Positions 45,783 to 52,449 of a stretch of 52,449 bases of DNA are shown piece after piece. The translations under genes were made by a program, and so were the position numbers. Each line of letters starts with the position of its first letter. The stretch's first letter is position 1. The DNA is from Terriglobia bacterium. Lineage in GTDB: Bacteria; Acidobacteriota; Terriglobia; Bryobacterales; Bryobacteraceae. The stretch lies in assembly GCA_025358575.1 (NCBI GenBank), contig JANYJA010000103.1, forward strand, positions 1-52,449. Direction: 5' to 3'. The notes beneath the pieces were generated by a model. That model had not been told where the DNA came from, made no database searches, and saw nothing but the letters and a program-made list of their open reading frames with translations.

Positions 45783-47027
45783 TTATTGGACCACTGCCAG
45801 CGTAGTGGCGATCTGAAATTCCAATCTTTTGTGCGCTTCGCGAAGCGCATGGTCCACCTGCTCGGCGAACACGCCGTGTGCAAAAATGAAGCCCAGATAA
45901 CTTGCCCCTTCGGGCAACGGCTCCAGAATCTGCCCCACCTTCGCCGTGATAATTAATTCGTGAACGCCTCTTACGTCGCGCGCGAACTCTTCCCCGCGGA
46001 CACCGTTGTAGGTGCCACCGTGCGGAATTGGAATCATCATCACTCCGGAAGCCGCATCCATCAGGGTGGGCGAAGGGATTGTCGAACCGATGGCATGGCA
46101 CACAATCAGCTCCTCCAGCGACAGGTCGCCCTCAAAGCGCAGCACCTTGCTGCACAGTCCGCCAATCGGGCGTGCCGCAACTTCCAGCATCCAAACGCCG
46201 TCTTCGTTTACGCGCATCTCGGCGTGAATGGGACCATGCCGCAGTCCGAGGGCGCGAACCGCGGCACGGGCGGTCTCTTCAATCGCCACTTGTACTTCCG
46301 AATCTTCGCGCGACGGAGTTACGTAGATTGTCTCTTCGAAATACGGTCCATCCAGGGGATCAGGCTTATCGAAGATTGCGAGAACTTCCAATTCACCCCC
46401 GGTCACCAACCCTTCGAGCGCGAATTCGCGCCCTGGGATGAAGGTCTCGACCTGCAAATATCGGCTCTGGTCTTCCTGAAAAATTTGGATCCGTGGATCG
46501 GCTAGAAGTTTGCGAATGCGCTCGAACGCCGCGATGAATTCCGCCTTGTTGTCAGCCCGAATCACTCCCCGGCTGGCCGAAAGCCCGAGCGGCTTTAGCA
46601 CACAGGGATACTTGGCCCAATAGGCCGCCTGCTCGGGAGAGTCACTCAAAGGAACACGAAAGTGTGCTGGCACCAGCAGGTCAGCTTTGGCAAGCATCGT
46701 TCGTGAAAGATGTTTGTCGCGGCACGCCTCCACGGCGGCAAGTGGATGAAACGCGAGTCCCAACAGTTCCGCGGCACGGGCGGCCACGACGGCGGCGCGG
46801 TCCCCGACAGCCACAATGCCATCGAACGGACCTTCCGCGGCGATCCTCTCCGCAGCACCGGCGACCTCGCCGAAGCGAATGGCGATTGCCTGGTCGCCCC
46901 AGGGGTCGTCAAGAATGTGGCACCGGTCCGTGGCCAGAACGGGCACGAGGTCCAGCCGCCGCGCCGCATCGGCGAATGCGCGCGTCTGGTAGCCGGTAGT
47001 GGCGGCAACAATGAGGAGACGCTTCAA
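45783..47027 (-). CDS. ATP-grasp carboxylate-amine ligase-like protein
   Basis: A 414-residue ATP-grasp protein. A preATP-grasp Rossmann part (RLLIVAATTGYQTRAFADAARRLDLVPVLATDRC) leads to the ATP-binding core: DKHLSRTMLAKADLLVP, YPCVLKPLGLSASRGVIRADN, VETFIPGREFALEGLV, GPIHAEMRVNEDGVWMLEVAARPIGGLCSKVL. These resemble L-amino-acid ligases and carboxylate-amine ligases that join an acid to an amine via acyl phosphate. TTG at 47027 is the start, 15 nt after the true end of the upstream selenoprotein radical SAM gene. Substrates unknown; a joint pathway with the radical SAM enzyme is inferred. Confidence 0.85.
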   Translation of the reverse strand: MKRLLIVAATTGYQTRAFADAARRLDLVPVLATDRCHILDDPWGDQAIAIRFGEVAGAAERIAAEGPFDGIVAVGDRAAVVAARAAELLGLAFHPLAAVEACRDKHLSRTMLAKADLLVPAHFRVPLSDSPEQAAYWAKYPCVLKPLGLSASRGVIRADNKAEFIAAFERIRKLLADPRIQIFQEDQSRYLQVETFIPGREFALEGLVTGGELEVLAIFDKPDPLDGPYFEETIYVTPSREDSEVQVAIEETARAAVRALGLRHGPIHAEMRVNEDGVWMLEVAARPIGGLCSKVLRFEGDLSLEELIVCHAIGSTIPSPTLMDAASGVMMIPIPHGGTYNGVRGEEFARDVRGVHELIITAKVGQILEPLPEGASYLGFIFAHGVFAEQVDHALREAHKRLEFQIATTLAVVQ

Positions 47028-47042
47028 AATAGTAGATCCCGT

Positions 47043-48386
47043 TTATACAAGAGCAACCTGCTCTTCAGTGGGCTCGGCTCAACAGTACCAAGGCTCCGTC
47101 AAATACGGCACGGTGGCCCGCGCCGCAAGATGGAAATCCATCCCACGCTCGCCGCCAAAAGCCAGCTTCCAGATTCTCTCAAAGGTCTGGCTACGCGATT
47201 CGCTCGTCGTTTTCTGAACCACGCGTTGCACCGCGACGCAAAGGGCATCGACATCCGGGTCCTCGTGCTTCCATCGGTAGCACAGCGCCTCGGAATCAAA
47301 CTCCGGTGCCGCCCGACGGATTTCGTCGAGTTCCATCAGCCGCGACCCCGCGGGGAGCAGCAGCCGGATACCCAACTGAATCGGAGCGGTGCTTTCAATC
47401 AGATCCAGATCAGTGATGCACTGCAACAGCTCGCGATAACTGGCGCGGGTCGTCCAGGGCGTAAAGGGCAGAAACGTTGGCGAGACTTGCAGAGCCGCTC
47501 CACGAGTCAGGCGCAGCGCCTCGACAAAATCCGCGCGCGTGTGACCCTTATCCAGCTTTTCCAGAACCGCATCATCCACTGATTCAACGGCACTCACGAT
47601 GAACAGGCACCCCGTCGTTTTCAGCGTCCGCAAAAATTCGCGATGTTTAAGCAGATGTTCGATCTTGATGGTTACGTCATAAGTAACTTTAGGAAATTCC
47701 GCGTGTAACTGGTCCACCAGCGGAATAGCGTGTCCAATTCCGTTGAAAAAGTCAGGATCGCCAAACGTAATGTGTTGCGCGCCGGCCAATACCTGCTGTC
47801 GAATGTCGGCCATCACCACATCCGGCTGCACCACGCGGAACACCCCGTTATAAACCGGCACGATCGGGCAGTGGCGGCACAAATGCTTGCACCCTCGCGA
47901 TGCCTCCGTGTAACCCACGGTTTTGCGGACGCCGTCGTCCATCAAACCCGCGTAGTTGCCAAGCGAAGGCAACCCGGTCCGATCCGGCAAGATAAATTGT
48001 TGCCGGGCGAGAGACAAGAATACCGGCGCTAGTCCCCGCGCTACATCGCACAAGCCCTGTTCGAACTCGCCACCTATGATAAACTCAACGCCAAGCCCGC
48101 GCAAATAGGGCTCGTTCATGGGCGCGTACAGCCCGTAACAGCAAAGCTTCGCGGCCGGATTCGCCTTCCGAACCCTCGCGATCACCGGCACGGCAAGGCG
48201 AGTGGCGGTATGCATCGGCAGATGAAACGCGACGAGGTCCGCCGACGACACTTCATCGCCCAGAACGCCGCAGGAAAGATCGGCCACGGTGACCCGATGC
48301 CCGTCCGACCGAAGCCACGCCGCAGGCGAAGCTAAGCCGAAAGGCTGGCGGCCTAAGTCGAACGTAGATAGGAGAATGATCCGCAC
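47043..48386 (-). CDS. Radical SAM selenoprotein with CUAEP tail
   Basis: A 447-residue protein if the in-frame TGA at 47079-47081 is read as selenocysteine. Residues 1-130 form a B12-binding-like Rossmann domain (RIILLSTFDLGRQPFGLASPAAWL, SADLVAFHLPMHTATRLAVPVI). The radical SAM core has C166-x3-C170-x2-C173 (RGCKHLCRHCPIVPVYNG) and GDPDFFNG. After TEPWYC the codons TGT-TGA-GCC-GAG-CCC give C-U436-A-E-P, then TEEQVALV and TAA at 47043. From memory, a radical SAM family is named for this CUAEP/CCAEP tail, and its reaction is not known. GTG at 48386 is the start. Stopping at TGA would yield a 435-residue product lacking the conserved tail. Divergent from nadA (56 nt). Confidence 0.85.
47049..47065 (-). 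promoter_or_regulatory. SECIS-like hairpin for selenocysteine insertion
   Basis: On the coding (minus) strand, AAGAGC-AGGTT-GCTCTT forms a perfect 6-bp stem with a 5-nt loop. The stem starts 13 nt, and the loop 19 nt, after the UGA, within the spacing used by bacterial SECIS elements. The loop AGGUU on a GC-closed stem closely resembles the SelB-binding AGGUCU loop of E. coli fdhF mRNA. It lies inside the codons for the post-Sec residues. Confidence 0.75.
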
Positions 48387-48442
48387 GAGCCTGCGACCAT
48401 TGTCCCAAATGTTAAAATCAGGTCAGAACTTCTCTTCCGCCC

Positions 48443-49372
48443 ATGTTGGCCACCCAAACCATCACTGAAGAAATTCTCGAACTCAAGAAGGACCGCCGCG
48501 CCCTCCTTCTGGCCCACCACTATCAGGAAGCCGAGATCCAGGATCTCGCCGATATCGTTGGCGATAGCCTTGAGCTGGCGCGCAAGGCCCGCGACTTCCA
48601 GGGCGACGTCATCGCTTTCTGCGGCGTGTGGTTTATGGCGGAAACGGCGAAGGTCCTGAATCCGGACCGCATAGTGATTGTGCCCGACAAAGCGGCGAGC
48701 TGCAGTCTGGTCGAAAGCTGCCCGATCGAGCCTATTCGCGAATATCGCCGACGCAATCCGGATCATGTCATCGTCAGCTACATCAATACTTCCGTGGAGG
48801 TGAAGGCCGAGAGCGATATTCTCTGCACCTCGCGCAATGCGGTGCAGGTTGTGAACTCCATCCCGCCAGACAAGACCGTTCTGTTCCTGCCGGATCGCAA
48901 TCTCGGAAATTACGTCAAGAAGCAGACTGGAAGACAGAATATGAAAATCTGGCAGGGCACTTGCATCGTGCATGCCACGTTCCCGGTGCGTCGCGTTCTG
49001 GATGCGATGGCGGAGCATCCACAAGCTATCGTGGTGGCGCATCCCGAGTGTCCCGAGACCGTTCTCGCCCAAGCGGAATTCATTGGCTCCACTTCCGCCC
49101 TGATAGACTACTGCGTCAACAGCCCCGCGCAGGAGTTTATTGTAATGACAGAGAGCGGCGTCAACTATTCGCTCCAGAAAAACGCGCCGTCGAAAAAGTT
49201 TTATTACGTCAATAACGAAAACTGCAATTGCAGCGAATGTCCCTACATGCGTCTCAACACGCTCGAAAAGCTTCGAGACGCTCTTATAAATTTAGAACCG
49301 CGTGTTGAAATTTCGGGCGACCTGCTGCGCCGCGCTCTCGTTCCCATTGAGCGAATGCTGGCGGTGCGGTGA
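48443..49372 (+). CDS. nadA: Quinolinate synthase A
   Basis: A 309-residue [4Fe-4S] enzyme condensing iminoaspartate with dihydroxyacetone phosphate to quinolinate for NAD synthesis. Family motifs: LLAHHYQEAEIQDLADIVGDSL, FCGVWFMAETAKVL, PDKAASCSLVESCP (Cys87), NTSVEVKAESDILCTSRNA, WQGTCIVH (Cys174), HPECPETV, GSTSALIDY, TESGVNYSL and NCSECPYMRLNTLEKL (Cys266). The three cysteines match known cluster ligands in spacing. nadB and nadC are not in the window. It overlaps moaA by 4 nt (GTGA). Confidence 0.95.
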   Translation: MLATQTITEEILELKKDRRALLLAHHYQEAEIQDLADIVGDSLELARKARDFQGDVIAFCGVWFMAETAKVLNPDRIVIVPDKAASCSLVESCPIEPIREYRRRNPDHVIVSYINTSVEVKAESDILCTSRNAVQVVNSIPPDKTVLFLPDRNLGNYVKKQTGRQNMKIWQGTCIVHATFPVRRVLDAMAEHPQAIVVAHPECPETVLAQAEFIGSTSALIDYCVNSPAQEFIVMTESGVNYSLQKNAPSKKFYYVNNENCNCSECPYMRLNTLEKLRDALINLEPRVEISGDLLRRALVPIERMLAVR

Positions 49373-50373
49373 GCACTCTCGCCGCTGCGCCGCTGGTCGA
49401 TTCCTTCGGTCGCGTTCACAACAATCTTCGCATCAGCATCACCGACCGCTGCAACGTGCGGTGCTTTTACTGCATGCCTGAAAAGGGCGTAGAATTCATG
49501 CCCCGCTCCGAGATTCTCACTTTCGAAGAGATCGAGCGGTTTGTCCGCGTCGCTGTTACGCTGGGCGTTAATAAGATCCGCATCACTGGCGGCGAGCCCC
49601 TGGTGCGCAAGGATCTGCCGGTGCTGCTTCGTAAGCTCATCGATATTCCCGGCGTGAACGATATCGCGCTCACGACCAATGGAGTGCTGCTTCCAAAACT
49701 CGCTGGCCCGCTGTACGACGCCGGTTTGCGGCGTCTCAACATCCATCTCGATACGCTGGATCGCGATCGCTTCTTTCACATCACGCGCCGCGACGATCTA
49801 GGGAAAGTCCTGGACGGCATTGCGCTCGCGCGGCGGCTTGGATTCGGTCCAATCAAGCTTAACGCCGTCGCCGTAAAGAATCTGGTCGAGGAAGACATTG
49901 TGCCGATTGCGCGATTCTGCCGCGAAAATAGGATCGAGCCGCGATTCATCGAGTTTATGCCGCTCGATGCCCAGCAGTTGTGGAACAAATCGAAAGTGCT
50001 CACCGCGGATGAAATTATTGAAACTCTGTCGCGTGAGGTCGCGCCGCTTGTGCCCGTGGCGGACCCCGATCCGCGCGCTCCCGCGACGGAATACGTCTAC
50101 ACCGACGGAGGAGGGACTGTTGGTTTCATCTCATCGGTGAGCAAGCCGTTCTGCATGAATTGCAATCGGCTGCGGATCACATCGGATGGCAAGCTTCGCT
50201 ACTGCTTATTCGCCATCGAGGAAACCGACGTGCGCGGGATTCTCCGCAGCGGCACCGACGAAGAGCTCGCCCGGACTATCCGCGAAACCGTTTCAAAAAA
50301 ATGGATTGGGCACGAAATCAACAGCTCCCGATTTGTTGCGCCGCCGCGGCCCATGTACGCGATCGGCGGATGA
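49369..50373 (+). CDS. moaA: GTP 3',8-cyclase (molybdenum cofactor biosynthesis)
   Basis: A 334-residue radical SAM enzyme that starts Moco synthesis from GTP. The N-terminal cluster motif is DRCNVRCFYCMPEKG (Cys28, 32, 35), followed by VNKIRITGGEPLVRKDLP. The C-terminal second cluster is FCMNCNRLRITSDGKLRYCL, and the protein ends in the conserved Gly-Gly (YAIGG) needed for activity. GTG start overlaps the nadA stop. It ties in with the modBC/fmdE genes 12 kb away as molybdenum metabolism. Confidence 0.96.
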   Translation: MSTLAAAPLVDSFGRVHNNLRISITDRCNVRCFYCMPEKGVEFMPRSEILTFEEIERFVRVAVTLGVNKIRITGGEPLVRKDLPVLLRKLIDIPGVNDIALTTNGVLLPKLAGPLYDAGLRRLNIHLDTLDRDRFFHITRRDDLGKVLDGIALARRLGFGPIKLNAVAVKNLVEEDIVPIARFCRENRIEPRFIEFMPLDAQQLWNKSKVLTADEIIETLSREVAPLVPVADPDPRAPATEYVYTDGGGTVGFISSVSKPFCMNCNRLRITSDGKLRYCLFAIEETDVRGILRSGTDEELARTIRETVSKKWIGHEINSSRFVAPPRPMYAIGG

Positions 50374-50395
50374 TACGCTAAACCCCGGAGGCCAC

Positions 50396-50497
50396 ATGGT
50401 CGAAACGCTGGTATCGGTTGAGGAGTATCTGGGTACCGCCTTGCGGTGGCCCCCTGAGGTGAGACAAGCAGTTAAGACACTGCTTACCGTTCGATGA
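50396..50497 (+). pseudogene. Remnant of a Uma2-family nuclease gene start
   Basis: A good Shine-Dalgarno (CGGAGG) precedes an ATG that encodes MVETLVSVEEYLGTA, the typical N-terminus of Uma2 (DUF820) putative nucleases, where it would continue with SY.PDxEYVDG. Instead it switches to LRWPPEVRQAVKTLLTVR and stops, so only about 15 codons remain. A 26-codon frame (50494-50574) overlaps the stop but has no recognisable content. This and the IS next to it mark a rearranged spot. Confidence 0.45.
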
Positions 50498-50603
50498 AAA
50501 AACACTCGGCTGGCAAGACGACTTTAGCGCAGAATGAAGCGGGCAATGCAGGAGTGCAACCCGCCGAGGAATAACCAACTGGAAACTTATCGAGACGATG
50601 AGG

Positions 50604-50631
50604 CCGGGGACGGCGTTGAAGCCGTTCCCGG
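50604..50631. repeat. 11-bp hairpin near the IS element
   Basis: CCGGGGACGGC, loop GTTGAA, GCCGTTCCCGG pairs with one G-U. No T-run follows on either strand, so it is not an obvious terminator. It lies in the 310-nt stretch between moaA and the transposase, which otherwise holds only the Uma2 remnant. Confidence 0.4.
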
Positions 50632-50671
50632 ACCGATCGAATCACATCGGATCGAAAGATTTCCCGATGCC

Positions 50672-51646
50672 TGGAAAAACTCATCAAGAAAGCTGCCGCT
50701 CAGCGGCTTCCTTTTGTTGTCTGATGAGTTGAGCTTCGAACTCCGCGGGCGGCACATAGCCGAGCGCGGAATGCAGCCGTTTCTGGTTATAGATCTTTTC
50801 GAGAAACTCGCGGATCATGGAACGCGCTTCGGCCAGATTCCGGTATTCGTCGCGGTGGACCTCCTCGTACTTCAGGGTTTTCATGAACGACTCGCAGGCC
50901 GCGTTGTCCCACGGATTGCCTTTGCGCGACATGCTGATGGCGATGCCGTTTTCCTGGAGCAGATCCGTGTAATCCCAGCTGGCATATTGCGAGCCGCGGT
51001 CGGAATGGCGGACCAGGTCAGGTCCCACCACCCGCCGTGACAGTGCCATGCGTAACGCGCTGAGAGTCAGGCTGTCTTCCATCGTCCGGTCCAGCGCCCA
51101 ACCGATCACCCGGCGCGAGCAGGCATCCAGGATCACAGCCACGAAGATAAACTCCTCGCGCAGCCGGACGTAGGTGATGTCCGCTCGCCACAGCTGATCC
51201 ATGCCCGTCAGCACCATCGTTCCTGCCAGATTCGGATAGACTCTCCGACCGTGGTTGGAATCGGTGGTGACAATGAACTTGCGCTTGCGGACACAGAGAA
51301 GATTGTCCTCGCGCATCAACCGGTAGACCCGCTTCGGGTTCACCGTCCATTTCTGCCGACGAAGTTCCGCCGTGATGCGCCGCCGTCCGTAGCTGGGCCA
51401 TTCCAAAGCGATTCGCTGAATCGCGTCCCGCAAGTCCAGGTCTGGATCGGGACCGCCTTCCGCGTTCTCGTCAAAGCGATAGAAGCTGGCGCGACTCGGA
51501 TTGACTTCCAATCCCCGCGCCACCTCCGCAATCGAAACCCCTTGCTCCAGCCGCCGGACGGCGGCCAGATTAAACTCCTTCGTGAACAGCCTGCATTTCA
51601 ACCCCATGACTCAATTCTCCGTTTAATGGATTTTGAGTCTTAACCA
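50672..51646 (-). mobile_element. IS3-family element, internally deleted
   Basis: The element is defined by its transposase gene. Candidate ends are TGGAAAA-ACTCATC at 50672 and, read from the other side, TGGTTAAGACTCAAA ending at 51646. They share TGG..AA..ACTCA with one gap. No flanking direct repeat is apparent, so the boundaries are tentative. At under 1 kb it is shorter than typical IS3 elements (1.2-1.5 kb), in keeping with the deletion described for its gene. Confidence 0.4.
50684..51607 (-). CDS. IS3-family transposase, OrfA-OrfB fusion by internal deletion
   Basis: A 307-residue frame. Residues 1-37 are the helix-turn-helix start of OrfA (FTKEFNLAAVRRLEQGVSIAEVARGLEVNP). From SRASFYRFDENAEGGPDPDLDLRDAIQRIA onward it is OrfB, with DDE catalytic residues in WRADITYV, RHSDRGSQYAS and NAACESFMKTLKYEEV and the end NQKRLHSALGYVPPAEFE. 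Normal elements encode OrfA and OrfB in two frames with a leucine zipper and frameshift site between. Here that section is missing and the two parts are joined in frame, so autonomous transposition is doubtful. Confidence 0.85.
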   Translation of the reverse strand: MGLKCRLFTKEFNLAAVRRLEQGVSIAEVARGLEVNPSRASFYRFDENAEGGPDPDLDLRDAIQRIALEWPSYGRRRITAELRRQKWTVNPKRVYRLMREDNLLCVRKRKFIVTTDSNHGRRVYPNLAGTMVLTGMDQLWRADITYVRLREEFIFVAVILDACSRRVIGWALDRTMEDSLTLSALRMALSRRVVGPDLVRHSDRGSQYASWDYTDLLQENGIAISMSRKGNPWDNAACESFMKTLKYEEVHRDEYRNLAEARSMIREFLEKIYNQKRLHSALGYVPPAEFEAQLIRQQKEAAERQLS

Positions 51647-51667
51647 CGTATGGGAGTTGAAAACGTC

Positions 51668-51682
51668 CGGGTCTTGGACCCG
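51668..51682. repeat. Short inverted repeat CGGGTC-TTG-GACCCG
   Basis: A 6-bp perfect stem in the 195-nt stretch between the IS element and the RND pump gene. No gene is visible in that stretch. The hairpin could end transcription from the pump side only weakly, as no T-run follows. Confidence 0.25.
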
Positions 51683-51802
51683 CTTCAAAAGATCTCCTAC
51701 ATCTGCGAATTATGTGGCGGATGGCAAGCCGCTGCCGGTCGGATTGCCACACGGGACGGGCGGATTTCGTTTTCTCTCGAGACGATTTTCGGCTGATTCT
51801 GG

Positions 51803-52449
51803 CTATGCCCGCTCCGGAACCGGTTCAATTCTCTTCCGTTTAAAACTGCTTTCCGCCCACAAGCGGAAGCGATCCATATACAGGTAGATCACCGGCGTCG
51901 TAAACAGTGTCAGTGCCTGACTCACGATTAGTCCGCCTACGATCGTGATGCCGAGAGGACGCCGCAATTCAGATCCCACACCGCCGCCGATGGCCAAGGG
52001 AAGCCCGCCAAGCAGCGCCGCCATCGTGGTCATCATGATGGGACGAAATCGGAGCAGACAGGCTTCGTAAATCGCATCGCGTGAATTCTTGCCCTCATTG
52101 CGCTCAGCGGCTAGTGCAAAGTCGATCATCATGATCGCGTTCTTCTTCACAATGCCGATCAGCAAAATAATGCCGATCAGCGCAATCACACTCAAGTCCA
52201 CATGGAACAGCAGCAGCGCCAGGATCGCGCCCACACCCGCCGAAGGCAGAGTCGACAGAATCGTAATCGGGTGAATGTAGCTCTCGTACAACACGCCCAA
52301 CACAATGTAGACCACAATCAGCGCCGCCAGAATCAATAGCGGCTCATTCTGCAGAGACGCCTCAAACGACCTCGCCGATCCCTGGAACTCCGCATTCACG
52401 CTCGGCGGCATATTCAACTCCGCCTTCGCCTTGTTCACCGCATTTACTG
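51803..52449 (-). CDS. RND efflux transporter permease (HAE1/MdtBC-like), C-terminal part
   Basis: The last ~215 residues of an inner-membrane RND pump; the frame is open to the window edge, so the N-terminal ~800 residues are missing. The visible part starts in the second periplasmic loop ([21 protein letters not shown]) and contains the final helices: [98 protein letters not shown] and [19 protein letters not shown]. The [14 protein letters not shown] signature is typical of AcrB/MdtB-type multidrug pumps. Confidence 0.93.
   Translation of the reverse strand, partial: VNAVNKAKAELNMPPSVNAEFQGSARSFEASLQNEPLLILAALIVVYIVLGVLYESYIHPITILSTLPSAGVGAILALLLFHVDLSVIALIGIILLIGIVKKNAIMMIDFALAAERNEGKNSRDAIYEACLLRFRPIMMTTMAALLGGLPLAIGGGVGSELRRPLGITIVGGLIVSQALTLFTTPVIYLYMDRFRLWAESSFKRKRIEPVPERA

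Noticed and set aside
50494-50574. 26-codon frame overlapping the Uma2 remnant stop (ATGA)
   Set aside because: No recognisable motif or Shine-Dalgarno of its own; the overlap alone is not enough to call it a gene.
51633-51887. 84-codon plus-strand frame between the IS element and the RND gene
   Set aside because: It runs into the antisense of the RND gene and shows no family I recognise.

Overview
The window looks like chromosomal DNA of an acidobacterium, most likely of the Solibacter/Bryobacter group (Bryobacterales). That placement is inferred from gene style: many Tat- or Sec-exported sugar isomerase/epimerase-like proteins, a GH95 fucosidase, YVTN beta-propellers, a GloVer-type repeat remnant, aryl-sulfotransferase paralogs, and the complete gcvT-H-PA-PB set with split P protein. 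The DNA is GC-rich and gene-dense, GTG/TTG starts are common, and many neighbours share 1-4 nt overlaps.

Layout. 1-4.9 kb (minus strand): an rpsA-led cluster, rpsA > exported metallophosphoesterase > heptosyltransferase II > degenerate nucleotidyltransferase-like protein > heptosyltransferase I (cut by the window edge), for outer-core LPS assembly. 5-7.5 kb: NtrB/NtrC-type histidine kinase and sigma54 activator. 7.6-15.7 kb: YVTN propeller, zinc-ribbon membrane protein, M16 protease, sugar-isomerase-like barrel, alpha/beta hydrolase, HAD phosphatase, small membrane protein. 15.7-26.3 kb: carbohydrate region with GH95, sugar isomerase-like protein, gluconate-2-dehydrogenase subunit 3 plus GMC oxidoreductase, exported mannonate-dehydratase-like and RraA-like proteins, a TolB-like protein, a SUMF1-domain protein and an MBL hydrolase. 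26.3-33.6 kb: MFS exporter, two tandem aryl-sulfotransferase-like genes, a broken GloVer repeat gene, a DUF2911 protein and small hypotheticals.

33.6-38.2 kb (minus strand): a tightly overlapping run tnaA > modB > modC > fmdE > thiE ending in a tRNA-Arg(TCT), preceded by a hidden 51-codon ORF for a small secreted Ser/Gly/His/Arg repeat peptide. 38.3-45.8 kb: chlorite-dismutase-family protein, small periplasmic protein, glycine cleavage operon, a membrane glycosyltransferase and YggX. 45.8-48.4 kb (minus strand): a radical SAM gene and an ATP-grasp gene. 48.4-50.4 kb: nadA and moaA. 50.4-52.4 kb: a Uma2 remnant, an internally deleted IS3-family element and the C-terminal part of an RND efflux pump.

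The most interesting point is that the radical SAM gene does not end at its first TGA. Reading on gives the tail Cys-Sec-Ala-Glu-Pro (CUAEP) and 7 more residues. A SECIS-like hairpin with an AGGUU loop lies 13 nt after the UGA, and read-through shortens the gap to the ATP-grasp gene from 51 to 15 nt. I read this as a genuine selenoprotein, paired with an ATP-grasp ligase in an uncharacterised pathway. No selenocysteine-insertion genes are visible in the window.
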